Assembly (NCBI GenBank): GCA_964458575.1
Contig: CAYWMD010000005.1
Coordinates: forward strand, 124,001 to 188,000
Length of the DNA stretch: 64,000 bases
DNA from: CAYWMD01 sp964458575
Lineage (GTDB): Bacteria; Verrucomicrobiota; Verrucomicrobiia; Limisphaerales; JADLHS01
Direction of reading: 5' to 3'
Part shown: positions 26,746 through 38,011 of the stretch, piece after piece
Position numbering within the stretch: position 1 is the first letter of the stretch
Layout of the letters: every line of letters starts with the position of its first letter
The notes under the pieces: generated by a model
What the model was told of the DNA's origin: nothing
Database searches by the model: none
Seen by the model: only the letters and a program-made list of their open reading frames with translations
Translations under genes and position numbers: made by a program

Positions 26746-26987
26746 GCGCTGCCGTTCAACCGTTGACTTCGGTCGCCCTGGGCACGACCGCGACGGTCGT
26801 GGAGATTAAAATCCCCCCGGAACAGCGGCCGCGCCTGATGGAAATGGGTTTGCTCGTCGGTACGACGGTCGAACTGATCCGTTTCGCGCCGCTCGGTGAC
26901 CCGGTCGAGATCAAGGTGCGCGGCTACAATCTCACGTTGCGCAAAAGCGAGGCGGAGCAAATCCTGGTGAAGGTGGCGCAGGACTGA
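26742..26987 (+). CDS. feoA: FeoA domain protein (second copy)
   Basis: 81 residues, started at the GTG that overlaps the previous stop; the longer frame upstream overlaps the first feoA and is not real. The compact FeoA core is clear: ATVVEIKIPPEQRPRLMEMG, VELIRFAPLGDPVEIKVRGY and LTLRKSEAEQILV. Tandem feoA genes ahead of feoB are known in several phyla. A 160-bp gap with a large imperfect inverted repeat separates it from feoB. Confidence 0.93.
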   Translation: MSAAVQPLTSVALGTTATVVEIKIPPEQRPRLMEMGLLVGTTVELIRFAPLGDPVEIKVRGYNLTLRKSEAEQILVKVAQD

Positions 26988-27006
26988 ACAAGGCGAACCA
27001 TGGAAA

Positions 27007-27137
27007 AAGCTCCAAGCTCCAAGCTCCAACATCCAGAGAAACACCAGGCAACAAACTTCAAACCGGCTTGCGTGGCGTATCTTGGGAGTTTGCACTTTGG
27101 AGATTGTCTGGAGCTTGGAAGTTGAGGCTTGGAGCTT
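27007..27137. repeat. Imperfect inverted repeat between feoA and feoB
   Basis: Arm 27007-27037 (three AAGCTCC units) pairs with arm 27107-27137 (GGAGCTTGG units) with roughly 80 percent complementarity across a 69-bp spacer. In the transcript it would form a long hairpin just ahead of feoB and could modulate feoB expression. Confidence 0.65.
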
Positions 27138-27147
27138 CTATTCGCGC

Positions 27148-29322
27148 ATGTCTCAATCCTCACCAGCAAAGCCAGGAAGTCACTACGTTGCCGTCACCGG
27201 CAATCCGAACTGTGGCAAGACGACGTTGTTCAACGCGCTGACGGGACTGCGCGCGAAGGTCGGCAACTACGCCGGGGTCACGGTCGAGCGCAAGGAGGGC
27301 AAGCTCCTCGGCACGCCGGCGGGCACGGAAATCCGGCTGCTGGATCTGCCCGGCACTTACAGTCTCAGCCCGAATTCGCTCGATGAACAAATCTCCCGCG
27401 ACGTGCTGCTCAATCGGTTGCCCGAACTGCCGTCGCCCGATTTGATCATCGTGGTCGTGGACGCCTCGAATTTGCAGCGCAATCTCTATTACGCCACCCA
27501 GGTCGTCGAACTCGGCCATCCCTCGATCATCGCCCTCAACATGGTGGACGTGGCGGAGGCGAACGGGCATCGGATTGACGAGCAGAAACTTTCCGAGGCG
27601 TTGGGCGTGCCGGTGATGCCGCTGGTGGCCAGCACCGGCCAGGGCGTTGCGGAGTTGCGGGAACGGATTGTTTCGTTCTCGCGCGCAGCGTCGGAAACCA
27701 AGCCGAAATTGTTCTGCCAGTTGCCGGGCTTGTTCCGGATCGAGGCCATGAATCTGGCGGACCTGCTGGCCGCAACATTCAGCGAACGGAAACTCCAGGC
27801 CACGGCCGAAGCTTTGTTGATCCTGACGAACGAAAAGGCGCTGGCATCGTCCCAGACACATTATCCCCAACAAATCCAGGACGCTGTGGCTGCGGCGCGG
27901 AAGCGGTTGGAGGTCGCCAACGTGGACTGGCGCGGCGCCCCCATCGAATGGCGTTACGCCAAGGTGGCGGAAATCCAGCGCGCGGTGACGACGGAACTCG
28001 CACCGCCGGGCGAAACGTTCAGCGACAAGCTGGACCGAGTGCTCACCCACAAAGTCTGGGGCACAATCATTTTCGTCGCGGTCATGGCGTTCATGTTCCA
28101 GAGCATTTTTACCTTCGCCAAATGGCCGATGGACGGCATCCAGTTCTGCGTGGACTGGCTCGGTGGCCAGGCGGGCAAATGGATCGGGCCGGGTGACCTC
28201 AACGATCTGCTGGTCAACGGCATCATTGCGGGCGTCGGGGCCGTGGTCGTTTTTCTGCCGCAAATCCTGCTGCTGTTTCTGTTCATCGGCTTTTTGGAGG
28301 ACACGGGTTACATGGCGCGCGCGGCCTTTTTGATGGACCGCTTGATGAGCAAGGTGGGGTTGCACGGCAAAAGTTTCATTCCGCTGCTGAGTTCGTATGC
28401 CTGCGCGATTCCCGGCATCATGGCCACGCGGACCATTGAGACGCCGAAAGACCGGTTGGTGACGATTCTGGTGGCGCCGTTGATGAGTTGTTCGGCGCGG
28501 TTGCCGGTGTATGCGCTTCTGATCGGAGCGTGCATCCCGCACCGCAAGGTTTTTGGCTTTCTCGGTCTGCAGGGCCTCACGATGCTTTCGATGTATCTGC
28601 TCGGAACGGTGGTCGCGCTCATCATGGCCTGGGTGTTTAAGAAAACCCTGCTCAAAGGCGAAGCGCCGATGCTCATCATGGAGTTGCCGCCCTACAAATG
28701 TCCGTTGCTGCGCGTGGTGGTGCGGCACATGTGGGATCGCTCGAAACTTTTCCTCAAGCGCGCGGGCACGGTGATTCTGGGGATCAACATCGTTCTGTGG
28801 GGGCTGGCAACCTATCCGAAACTGGATCGCGAAAGCGTCACCAGGAACGGCTTCGCGCTCTCCCAGTTGACGAACAACGAAATCGCGGGCGAGCAGCTTC
28901 GCCACAGTTTCGCGGGCATGATGGGGCGCGCGATCGAGCCGGTCATCGCGCCGCTGGGTTTCGACTGGAAGATCGGCATTGGCATCGTTGGCTCGTTCGC
29001 CGCGCGCGAGGTTTTCGTCAGCACCATGTCCACGGTATACAACGTGGGCAACGATGACTCGGACTCGACGATGAAGAGCCTGGCCCAGACCTTGCGCGAC
29101 CAGAAGCATCCCGACGGCCGGCCGGTTTACACAACGCTGGTGGCAGTGACCTTGATGGTGTTTTACGTGTTCGCGATGCAATGCGTGAGCACGGTGGTCG
29201 TCGTGCGGCGCGAGACCAATTCCTGGAAGTGGCCGTTCTTCCAATGGCTTTACATGGGCGCGCTGGCCTGGATGCTCGCATTCATTACCTACCAAGGTGG
29301 TCGCTGGCTGGGGTTGGGTTGA
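27148..29322 (+). CDS. feoB: Ferrous iron transporter FeoB
   Basis: Inner-membrane Fe(II) permease with a cytosolic G-protein domain. 724 residues from the ATG at 27148. G1 is GNPNCGKT (18-25), the switch region NYAGVTVERKEG follows, G3 is DLPG (66-69) and G4 is NMVD (131-134). The helical GDI-like spacer and two Gate domains with the FeoB core follow (FLEDTGYMARAAFLMDRLM; SYACAIPGIMATRTI; a second gate with GSFAAREVFVSTM). It ends with two hydrophobic helices and has no FeoC-like tail. It lies downstream of two feoA genes; iron-dependent control is likely but unproven. Confidence 0.96.
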   Translation: MSQSSPAKPGSHYVAVTGNPNCGKTTLFNALTGLRAKVGNYAGVTVERKEGKLLGTPAGTEIRLLDLPGTYSLSPNSLDEQISRDVLLNRLPELPSPDLIIVVVDASNLQRNLYYATQVVELGHPSIIALNMVDVAEANGHRIDEQKLSEALGVPVMPLVASTGQGVAELRERIVSFSRAASETKPKLFCQLPGLFRIEAMNLADLLAATFSERKLQATAEALLILTNEKALASSQTHYPQQIQDAVAAARKRLEVANVDWRGAPIEWRYAKVAEIQRAVTTELAPPGETFSDKLDRVLTHKVWGTIIFVAVMAFMFQSIFTFAKWPMDGIQFCVDWLGGQAGKWIGPGDLNDLLVNGIIAGVGAVVVFLPQILLLFLFIGFLEDTGYMARAAFLMDRLMSKVGLHGKSFIPLLSSYACAIPGIMATRTIETPKDRLVTILVAPLMSCSARLPVYALLIGACIPHRKVFGFLGLQGLTMLSMYLLGTVVALIMAWVFKKTLLKGEAPMLIMELPPYKCPLLRVVVRHMWDRSKLFLKRAGTVILGINIVLWGLATYPKLDRESVTRNGFALSQLTNNEIAGEQLRHSFAGMMGRAIEPVIAPLGFDWKIGIGIVGSFAAREVFVSTMSTVYNVGNDDSDSTMKSLAQTLRDQKHPDGRPVYTTLVAVTLMVFYVFAMQCVSTVVVVRRETNSWKWPFFQWLYMGALAWMLAFITYQGGRWLGLG

Positions 29323-29439
29323 GGTGACATCCGGCGGCCAAGAGTTTCAACTTTCGGTCCGCAGCGAAAGGAGCTATTCTGCCGGCATGGCCCACGAATC
29401 TGCATCCCGCTTCGCGTGCCTCATGACCATTACACGCGA

Positions 29440-31805
29440 ATGACACGCTGGCTCGCAGTCTGGCTCTCCGGTTGTTGCCTTGCGGCCCAGTCCACCCCGG
29501 TGAACTTCAACCGCGACATCCGGCCGGTCATGGCGGACACGTGTTTTCGTTGCCACGGTTTCGATGAAAAGGCGCGCAAGGCAAAGTTGCGGCTCGACGT
29601 CCGGGAAGATGCGTTGAAACCAACGAAGTCCGGCGAAGTGCCGATCGTCCCCGGCAAGCCGGAGCAAAGCGAACTCATCCGACGCATCCTCACCACCAGC
29701 GAAGACGACCGGATGCCGCCGGAGTCCATCCACAAGCCGCTCACGACGGAGCAGAAGGAACTTTTCCGGCGCTGGATTGCCGAAGGCGCGGAGTATCAAG
29801 CGCACTGGGCGTTCATCAAACCGGCGGAAGTCGTGCCGCCGAAAGTAAAGTTGTCGCGATGGGTGAGAACACCGGTGGACAATTTCATTCTTGCCCGGCT
29901 CGAACTACGGAATTGGCAGCCGGCGCGCGAGACGGACAAGCGGACGCTCCTGCGTCGGGTTTCGCTCGATTTGACCGGGATTCCGCCGACGCCCGCCGAG
30001 GTGGACGCGTTTCTGGCGGATCACTCGCCGCGCGCCTATGAAACCGTCGTGGACCGCCTGCTCGCCTCGCCACGTTACGGCGAACGGATGGCGCAGGATT
30101 GGCTGGATGCGGCGCGCTATGCCGACAGCAATGGCTATCAGGTGGATCGCGACCGCGAGTTGTGGGCGTGGCGCGACTGGGTCATCGAGGCGTTCAATCA
30201 AAACATGCCGTTCGACCAGTTCACGGTGGAACAATTGGCCGGCGACCTGTTGCCGGATGCCAGGCTCGCCCAGAAAATTGCCACCGGTTTCAATCGCAAC
30301 TGCATGATCAACGAGGAAGGGGGCATCATTCCGGAGGAGTTTCTCGCCGAGTATTGCGCGGACCGCGTCGAGACGACCAGCACGGTCTGGCTGGGACTCA
30401 CGATGGGTTGCGCGCGTTGCCACGATCACAAGTACGATCCGCTGACCCAAAAGGATTATTATTCCCTGGTCGCGTTTTTTCACAACGTGACGGAAAAGGG
30501 GGTGGGCGATTACAGCCAGCCGATTCGCCGGAACACACCGCCTTTCGTCAAGCTGCCGGCGCCGGAGGCCGAAGCGAAATTGGCCGCTCTTCGGCGCGAC
30601 CTGGAGAAAGCCAGCCGGCGGCTGGCAAAACTAACCTCAACCAACAGCCCGGATTACGCGGCGCTGACCAACCGCATTGCGAGGCTCAAGAAGCAGACTG
30701 AGGAGACCGATTTGACCATTCCGGTCACGCTCGTGATGGCGGAGCTGTCGGAGCCGCGCCCGACGTTCGTGCTGCTACGCGGCGACTACGACAAGAAGGG
30801 CGACCGGGTCTCCGCTATTACGCCGTCGCAGTTGCCGCCGTTTCCATCCGGCCAACCCACCAACCGCCTGGGCCTGGCCCGCTGGCTCGTGTCGCCGGAC
30901 AATCCGTTGACGGCGCGCGTCACGGTCAACCGCTTGTGGCAGTCGGCTTTTGGCAGCGGCCTGGTGCGCACGACCGAGGACTTCGGGACGCGGGGTGAAT
31001 TGCCCAGTCATCCGGAATTGCTCGACTGGCTCGCCAACGAGTTCGTTCGCACCGGCTGGGACGTGAAGCGCATGATGAAGCTGCTGGTGATGAGCGGGAC
31101 CTACCGGCAGGACTCACGTGTGACACCGGAGTTGCGGACATTGGACCCGGACAACCGGCTGCTGGCGCGTGGCCCCCGTTACCGGCTGTCGGCGGAGGCA
31201 ATTCGCGACCAGGCGTTGGCGGTCAGCGGCCTGTTGGTGGAAAAAGTCGGCGGCCCATCGGTAAAACCATATCATCCGGAGGGCCTTTACCAGCAGGTCA
31301 CGTCGGGACTCGGAACGACCAACTATGTCCCGGGTCAGGGTGCTGATTTGTATCGGCGCAGCCTTTACACGTATTGGAAACGTTCCGTTCCGAACCCGGC
31401 CATGCTCGTTTTCGACGCGCCCTTCCGGGAAACCTGCACGGTGCGGCGATCGCGCACCACGACACCGCTGCAGGCGCTCAACCTGCTCAACGACCCGACT
31501 TACGTCGAGGCTTCGCGATTCCTCGCCCAGCGGATGATGCGGGAAGGGGGAAGCTCGCCGGAATCGCGCATCCGGCTGGGCTTTCGGCTGGTGGCCGATC
31601 GCGAGCCACGCCCGGCGGAATTGCGCGTGTTGGTGGCCGGTTGGCGACGAATGGAATCCAGTTTTCGCCCGGACCGTTCCGCCGCCGAGAAGCTGCTCGC
31701 CGTGGGGGAAACAAAAGGCGATCCGACTTTGGACGTTGTGGAACTCGCCGCCTACGCGACGGTGGCCAGCACATTGTTGAACTTGGACGAAACCCTCACG
31801 AAGGA

Positions 31806-31809
<4 letters not shown>
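29440..31809 (+). CDS. PSCyt1-DUF1549-DUF1553 cytochrome-like protein
   Basis: 789 residues from the ATG at 29440 (a GTG at 29416 is possible). A signal peptide is followed by a planctomycete-type cytochrome C motif, CFRCHG, near residue 34. DUF1549 follows (about 130-340, with WLDAARYADSNGYQ and MGCARCHDHKYDP, a second CxxCH), then a coiled-coil spacer (EKASRRLAKL) and DUF1553 at the C-terminus (LARWLVSPDNPLTARVTVNR; TTPLQALNLLNDPTYVEA). Such proteins pair with DUF1501 partners, as here with an ATGA overlap, and are thought to act in periplasmic oxidation or polysaccharide degradation. No biochemical function is established. Confidence 0.92.
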
Positions 31810-33266
<1,457 letters not shown>

Positions 33267-33696
33267 GCAGGCAGTCCAAAAGCCCGAACCAAATCGCCGC
33301 ATCGCCGGGCGCGGCCTCAACCAAGCCCCTGGGCAAACGACTCAGCAAGTCCTGCTTCAGCTTTTTTCCCTTCTCGCCGGTCCCGGTGCGGGCGCGGGGA
33401 TTTGCGGCGAGCGCCGCCCAAATGGGCGGCAAGATTGAACCCTGAACCTGCTGCAGCAAAGGTGGAAGTGCCATTGGGGAGACTTCAGCCTAATCCGAAG
33501 TGGCGTTTGCGGGATCAATATCAGGAAGAGGCGCGGTTTCGGCATCTGGCAGTGTGCCAGAGGAGTTGTCTGAAACTCATGCCACAAATTGCTCACGGAG
33601 CGCGGCGTTCAATTGCCGAATTTCGCCTGGAAACCAACTGGCGCGCTCACGTTGAAGCGGGCTGAAATTCGCACTCAGGTTTTTGGGAGATGGTTT
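33267..33696. other. Gene-poor region with possible decayed coding sequence
   Basis: 430 bp between the DUF1501 gene and the next minus-strand gene. A minus-strand frame at 33247-33474 has no recognisable family. A plus-strand stretch at 33480-33560 recalls an integrase N-terminus (listed separately). No terminator was recognised. Confidence 0.5.
33480..33560 (+). pseudogene. Possible fragment of a tyrosine recombinase (integron-integrase-like) N-terminus
   Basis: The plus-strand frame reads PNPKWRLRDQYQEEARFRHL. This resembles the NPKLRLLDQVREVMRFRHLS start of SAM-like core-binding domains in integron-type integrases, a match made from memory. No catalytic domain follows; the rest is degraded or absent. 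Confidence 0.25.
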
Positions 33697-34227
33697 CTAG
33701 CCAGCGTCCGATCCAGTCCTTCGAGTTGCTTCCGGGGCGGTTGACAACGCATCCACCCCGGACGTGTATGGACGTAGGCGGACTCCCCATCTGGGCACGT
33801 GCTCGCGATAGATCTCCCACTGGCGACCAAACAACTGCTGCATTTTCTTCTCTTCGTAAAGCACCACCCGCAGGTGGAACATGACCGAAACCAACACCGC
33901 ATAAGCGTAGTTCCAGGGATTGCCCGTGGATAGCGCCCAGCCGAGCGTCACCAAATTGACGCCCACGTACATGGGATTGCGGTTGAAACGGTAGAGGTCC
34001 TGAACAACAAGGTGTTTCGGCGGGTCCCACGGGGCAAGGGTGCCGCGGCCGCGGCGGTAAAAGGAGACCACGGAGATAAGTAGGATACTTCCGCCGACCA
34101 CGACCAATATCAGTCCGTAGTTTGTCGGCGCAACCTGCGGGCCGGTCAGCCGTGAGAGAAGCCAGGGAAACAAGCCGGCGACCAGAGCTGGGAGCGAAAA
34201 GAACGCCAAAATGGCCCGGAACATCAT
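33697..34227 (-). CDS. Isoprenylcysteine carboxyl methyltransferase-like (PEMT/ICMT) membrane protein
   Basis: 176 residues, with TM segments at about 4-26, 37-58 and 88-113. The C-terminal catalytic signature of the family is clear: a GPYRFNRNPMYVG-like motif (DLYRFNRNPMYVGVNLVTLG), then LYEEKKMQQLFGRQWEIYRE, which holds the SAM- and substrate-binding Glu/Tyr residues. These small integral-membrane methyltransferases modify lipids or prenylated compounds; the substrate is unknown. It is divergent from the sphingolipid-type locus that begins 160 bp away, so a role in lipid head-group modification is conceivable but unproven. Confidence 0.85.
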   Translation of the reverse strand: MMFRAILAFFSLPALVAGLFPWLLSRLTGPQVAPTNYGLILVVVGGSILLISVVSFYRRGRGTLAPWDPPKHLVVQDLYRFNRNPMYVGVNLVTLGWALSTGNPWNYAYAVLVSVMFHLRVVLYEEKKMQQLFGRQWEIYREHVPRWGVRLRPYTSGVDALSTAPEATRRTGSDAG

Positions 34228-34387
34228 AGCTGGGGCAGTATGTCCTAACAGCGCTGGGAGCGCCAGTCATGCGTTCAGTCATGGGTCTTGTCCGCCAACC
34301 CAAACAGGGGGCGGTTTGGCTTTGGTTGAGCGTCATGGCAATCAATGATCTGGCGTTAATCCCGAAAACCAGCATGGATTTGGTAAA

Positions 34388-35770
34388 ATGGCCGTCAGCG
34401 CCGTTCAGGAAATGGGGTGTGATTATTTGATTGAATTGGCCGGGCAAAAAATGCGAAACATTTGGGTGTCAAATATGTTGAGGGACACTCAGACGGCCAC
34501 AGTGGCCTCTGCGCCGGCGGATTGGGAATCGCCGGTGGCGGAGGCTTCGAACAACGGATTGACTGCCAACGGGGCCAGTGCCAACGGACTTCCGCTTATG
34601 GAAAAGGTCCGGGACTACCGCGCGGCAGAGCAGGTGCGGGCGATGGGGCTTTATCCCTACTTCCGCACCATTTCGTCCGCCCAGGACACCGAGGTCATCA
34701 TCGAGGGCCGGAAGGTCCTGATGTTCGGCTCGAACAGTTACCTCGGGCTGACGAACCATCCCAAGGTCAAAGAAGCGGCCAAGGCGGCGGTGGAGAAGTA
34801 CGGCAGCGGTTGCGCCGGGTCGCGCTTTTTGAACGGCACGCTGGACATTCATTTGAAGCTGGAAGAGGCACTGGCCCGGTTGACGAGGAAGGAAGCGGTC
34901 CTGGTTTACAGCACGGGTTTCCAGGTCAACTTGGGCGTCATCAGCGCCCTGGTCGGCAAGGACGATTATGTGTTGGGAGACAAGAGCAATCACGCCAGCA
35001 TCGTCGAGGGCTGCCGGCTGTCGCCGGGCGAATTCGTGCGTTTCCCGCACCGCGACATGCGCGGGCTTGACCGGCGGTTGCAGCGGATTCCGCGCGACGC
35101 GGGCAAGTTGATTGTCGTGGACGGCGTGTTCAGCATGGAGGGGGACATCATCCAGTTGCCGGAGTTGTGCCGGCTGGCGGAGGCGCATCGGGCCATGGTG
35201 ATGGTGGACGACGCGCACGGCATCGGCGTGCTGGGCCGGAACGGCGCGGGTACGGCCGAGCATTTCGGGCTGACGGACAAGGTGCATTTGATCATGGGGA
35301 CGTTCAGCAAGTCGCTGGCAAGCCTGGGCGGGTTCATCGCCTCCGACGCGGCCACAGTTGATTATCTGAAACACAATTCGCGCGAGTTGATCTTCAGCGC
35401 GAGCATGAGTCCCGCGAACGCGGCGGCGGTGTTGACGGCGGTGGAAATCATGGTCGCTGAACCGGAGCGCATCCAGCGGTTGTGGCAGGCGACGGACCGA
35501 ATGAAGCAGGGTTTGATTTCGCTGGGCTTTGATCTGGGCGCAACGGAGACGCCCATTCTGCCGGTGTATTGCCGGGATCTGGTGGCGACGTTTCAGTTTT
35601 GCAAGCGGTTGCACGAGGAGGGCATGTTCGTGAATCCGGTGGTTTCGCCGGGAGTGGCGCCGGGCCAGGAGTTGATTCGCATCAGTCTCATGGCCACGCA
35701 CACGGACGATCAGATAGACTTCGCGCTCGAAAAAATGGGCAAAGTGGGCAAGGAACTCGGCCTGCTTTGA
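34388..35770 (+). CDS. Serine palmitoyltransferase-like alpha-oxoamine synthase
   Basis: PLP enzyme of the AONS/KBL/SPT family, 460 residues in the longest frame; ATGs at 34475 and 34598 are alternatives, and conservation begins at the latter (MEKVRDYRAAEQVRAMGLYP). Features are MFGSNSYLGLTNHPKVKEAA, SGCAGSRFLNGTLDIHLKLE, a DDAHGIGVLG strand and the PLP lysine in GTFSKSLASLGG (about Lys308). The AMGLYPYFRTISSAQDTEV start is typical of bacterial serine palmitoyltransferases rather than BioF or Kbl, which fits the downstream reductase, PAP2 enzyme and GNAT acyltransferase. The likely reaction is serine + acyl-CoA/ACP to 3-ketosphinganine. Related acyl specificities cannot be excluded. Confidence 0.88.
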   Translation: MAVSAVQEMGCDYLIELAGQKMRNIWVSNMLRDTQTATVASAPADWESPVAEASNNGLTANGASANGLPLMEKVRDYRAAEQVRAMGLYPYFRTISSAQDTEVIIEGRKVLMFGSNSYLGLTNHPKVKEAAKAAVEKYGSGCAGSRFLNGTLDIHLKLEEALARLTRKEAVLVYSTGFQVNLGVISALVGKDDYVLGDKSNHASIVEGCRLSPGEFVRFPHRDMRGLDRRLQRIPRDAGKLIVVDGVFSMEGDIIQLPELCRLAEAHRAMVMVDDAHGIGVLGRNGAGTAEHFGLTDKVHLIMGTFSKSLASLGGFIASDAATVDYLKHNSRELIFSASMSPANAAAVLTAVEIMVAEPERIQRLWQATDRMKQGLISLGFDLGATETPILPVYCRDLVATFQFCKRLHEEGMFVNPVVSPGVAPGQELIRISLMATHTDDQIDFALEKMGKVGKELGLL

Positions 35771-35911
35771 GTGCGGCGCGCGGCGTTCACGCCGCTTCAA
35801 CATGCGAAGCGCAAGCCCGACGGATAATCCCAACATCGTACCGCAACGGACGGTGAAGCAGCCTGAAGTCCGCGCCCCGAGGAGCCGATTTGTGCACGCT
35901 TCGAAGATTTC

Positions 35912-36895
35912 ATGAAAGTTCTCCTCACCGGCGCGAGCGGCTTTGTTGGGAGTCATATCCTGGACGCCTTGCGCGCGCGCGGGCTGGCGGTGCGGGTGTT
36001 GTTGCGCCAATCCAGCAGTCGCCGCTTCATCGAGCCTCATCTCCGGGACATTGAAGTGTGTGAGGGCGGCATTGGCGACCTGGCGAGTCTCGAACGGGCG
36101 ATGGAAGGCGTGACGCACGTGATCCATTGTGCCGGCGCCACGAAGGCGCGGCGAAATGCGGAATTCTACGAGATCAATCAACAGGGCACGCGGAACGTCA
36201 TTGAAGCTGCGAATCGGCACGTGGGGAAAATCCTGCGGTTCGTTCACATCTCCAGTCTGGCGGCTGCGCACCCGGCGACGGCGACTTCGCCGGCACGGGA
36301 GGAGGATCTTGCGGCGCCGGTGTCGGAGTACGGTCGAAGCAAACTGGCCGCCGAACAGGAGGTCGTGGAACGGTGCAAAGTGGCGTTCACGATTTTGCGG
36401 CCGCCGGCGGTTTACGGGCCGAGGGACGAAGGTTTTCTCTCGATGTTCCAAGCCGTGCGCAAGCATTTCGTTCCGAGGTTCACCGGCGGCGTCAAGGAAA
36501 TGAGCATCGTCTTCGCGCCGGACCTGGCCGAAGCTGCGGTGAACTGCCTGACCCATCCGGCCGCAGCCGGGCGAACTTACTATGTTGCATCGCCCGAGGC
36601 GGTGAGCGCGGGCGGGTTCTGCGAGGAGATTGCCCGGCAATTGAACGTCCGGACATTTTCATTAGGGCTGCCCGTGCCGGTGCTCTGGCCGGTGTGCGCG
36701 CTGAGCGAACTTTTCTGCCGTTTGACGGGCAAGCCCAGCTTGTTGAACCGGCAGAAATACCGTGAGCTGCGCGCGCCGGGCTGGGTTTGCGATGCAAGCC
36801 GTCTGCGCAACGAGGTCGGCTTTGTCGCGTCCACGTCACTCGCTGAAGGCATTCGGCAGACGGTGGCGTGGTATCGGCAGAACAGGCTGATTTAA
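35912..36895 (+). CDS. NAD-dependent epimerase/dehydratase family, CerR-like reductase candidate
   Basis: 327-residue extended SDR. The nucleotide-binding GASGFVG lies at 7-13, the catalytic Tyr140-x3-Lys144 pair is in EYGRSK, with VHISSL preceding it and LRPPAVYGPRDEG following. Bacterial ceramide reductases (CerR of Caulobacter) belong to this superfamily, and the position 141 bp behind the SPT-like gene supports reduction of a 3-keto-sphingoid or 3-keto-ceramide. The inference rests on context; a sugar- or isoprenoid-related SDR (many hpnA-like proteins look similar) is the alternative. Confidence 0.82.
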   Translation: MKVLLTGASGFVGSHILDALRARGLAVRVLLRQSSSRRFIEPHLRDIEVCEGGIGDLASLERAMEGVTHVIHCAGATKARRNAEFYEINQQGTRNVIEAANRHVGKILRFVHISSLAAAHPATATSPAREEDLAAPVSEYGRSKLAAEQEVVERCKVAFTILRPPAVYGPRDEGFLSMFQAVRKHFVPRFTGGVKEMSIVFAPDLAEAAVNCLTHPAAAGRTYYVASPEAVSAGGFCEEIARQLNVRTFSLGLPVPVLWPVCALSELFCRLTGKPSLLNRQKYRELRAPGWVCDASRLRNEVGFVASTSLAEGIRQTVAWYRQNRLI

Positions 36896-36949
36896 TTGCA
36901 TGACCGACAAATCATCCATTCCGCCAAAACTGACTTTTGAAAAGCCCTT

Positions 36950-36986
36950 CACCTCGTCCCTCTTCCCAACCGATGGGGAGAGGGTG
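36950..36986. repeat. Intergenic CCCTCTTCCC palindrome
   Basis: Inverted repeat CCCTCTTCCC (36958-36967) / GGGGAGAGGG (36975-36984) with outer CACC/GGTG, between the CerR-like and PAP2 genes. It is the same family as the elements at 23229 and 43242. Confidence 0.75.
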
Positions 36987-37027
36987 ATCGCAGGCCAGGT
37001 CCAGGGCTTGCCGTTTTCAGTTCGGAA

Positions 37028-38011
37028 ATGTGTTCGGACCAACAGTCTGGAAGCAACAAAGTGACGCGGCATTACACGTTCATTGATTACGCCACCCAGG
37101 GTTACATGCTGCTGGTGGGGGTGTTGATTCTGCTCTTGCACGGCGATGCCGTTCCGATCTGGCGCTGGCTGGTGCTGGCGCACGCAATCGGCATCCTGGT
37201 CGTGCATCTGTTGATTCTAGGGCACGCGCGTTTTCCATCGCATCCGGTCCTCAGGTTTCTGCGCCATTTCTATCCGGTGTTGCTTTACACCGGCTTTTAC
37301 CGGGAGACGGGGGAATTGAACCAGATGACCACGGACGGATACTTGGATCCGTTCTTCGTGCGACTGGAGCATGGGATGTTTGGCACGCAACCGAGTCTCG
37401 CGTTCATGCAAGTCCTGCCGTTTCGGTGGGTGGGCGAAATCTTTTACGCGTCGTATTTCTCTTATTACGTCATGATTGCCGGGGTGGGAATTGCGCTTTA
37501 CGTGCGGGACCGCCGACAGTTCTTCCATTACGTTTCGGTCGTCTCGTTTGTGTTTTACCTCTGCTATCTGGTTTACATTTTCACACCGGTCATGGGGCCG
37601 CGGGTGTTTGAACGGGCGATTGACGGCTACGAACTGCCCGCCAGGTTTCGGCCGGAAGGCAGCCTCGAAATCCCCGCCGCCGTTCATGCGGGCGTGTTTT
37701 TCCGGCTCATGGGTTGGGTTTATGCGACGTTTGAATCGCCGGGTGCGGCGTTCCCCAGCAGTCACGTGACGGTGGCACTGACCACCGTGTATTTCTCATT
37801 TCGCTACCTGCGGCCCATCCGCTTCATTCACTTGGGGATCGCGGTCTTGCTGTGTCTTTCCACGGTGTATGGTCGGTACCATTACGTTGTGGATGTTGTG
37901 GCGGGCGTGGTTACGGCGTTGGCGCTGGTGCCGTTGGGGAACTGGCTCTACTTTCGCTTTCGGAAACCGGAGGAGGTCGCAACGTCCGACAATCGCAGCG
38001 CGCCGACTTAA
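37028..38011 (+). CDS. PAP2/Aur1-like phosphatase or phosphotransferase
   Basis: 327-residue integral-membrane protein with six or more TM helices. The PAP2 motifs are FPSSH (242-246, in GAAFPSSHVTVAL) and YGRYHYVVD (His285, Asp289); the N-terminal KxxxxxxRP motif is not evident. This arrangement, with long N-terminal membrane helices, is that of Aur1/inositol-phosphorylceramide-synthase-like enzymes. In the context of SPT-like and CerR-like genes it probably processes the ceramide head group (ceramide phosphate phosphatase or phosphorylceramide synthase). A plain lipid phosphatase is the alternative. It converges with the GNAT gene, sharing 4 bp. Confidence 0.85.
   Translation: MCSDQQSGSNKVTRHYTFIDYATQGYMLLVGVLILLLHGDAVPIWRWLVLAHAIGILVVHLLILGHARFPSHPVLRFLRHFYPVLLYTGFYRETGELNQMTTDGYLDPFFVRLEHGMFGTQPSLAFMQVLPFRWVGEIFYASYFSYYVMIAGVGIALYVRDRRQFFHYVSVVSFVFYLCYLVYIFTPVMGPRVFERAIDGYELPARFRPEGSLEIPAAVHAGVFFRLMGWVYATFESPGAAFPSSHVTVALTTVYFSFRYLRPIRFIHLGIAVLLCLSTVYGRYHYVVDVVAGVVTALALVPLGNWLYFRFRKPEEVATSDNRSAPT

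Noticed and set aside
27160..29295. 711-codon minus-strand open frame
   Set aside because: Antisense shadow of feoB, rich in Arg/His/Gln and without recognisable domains.
34469..36640. 723-codon minus-strand open frame
   Set aside because: Shadow opposite the SPT-like and SDR genes, both of which have clear motifs on the plus strand.
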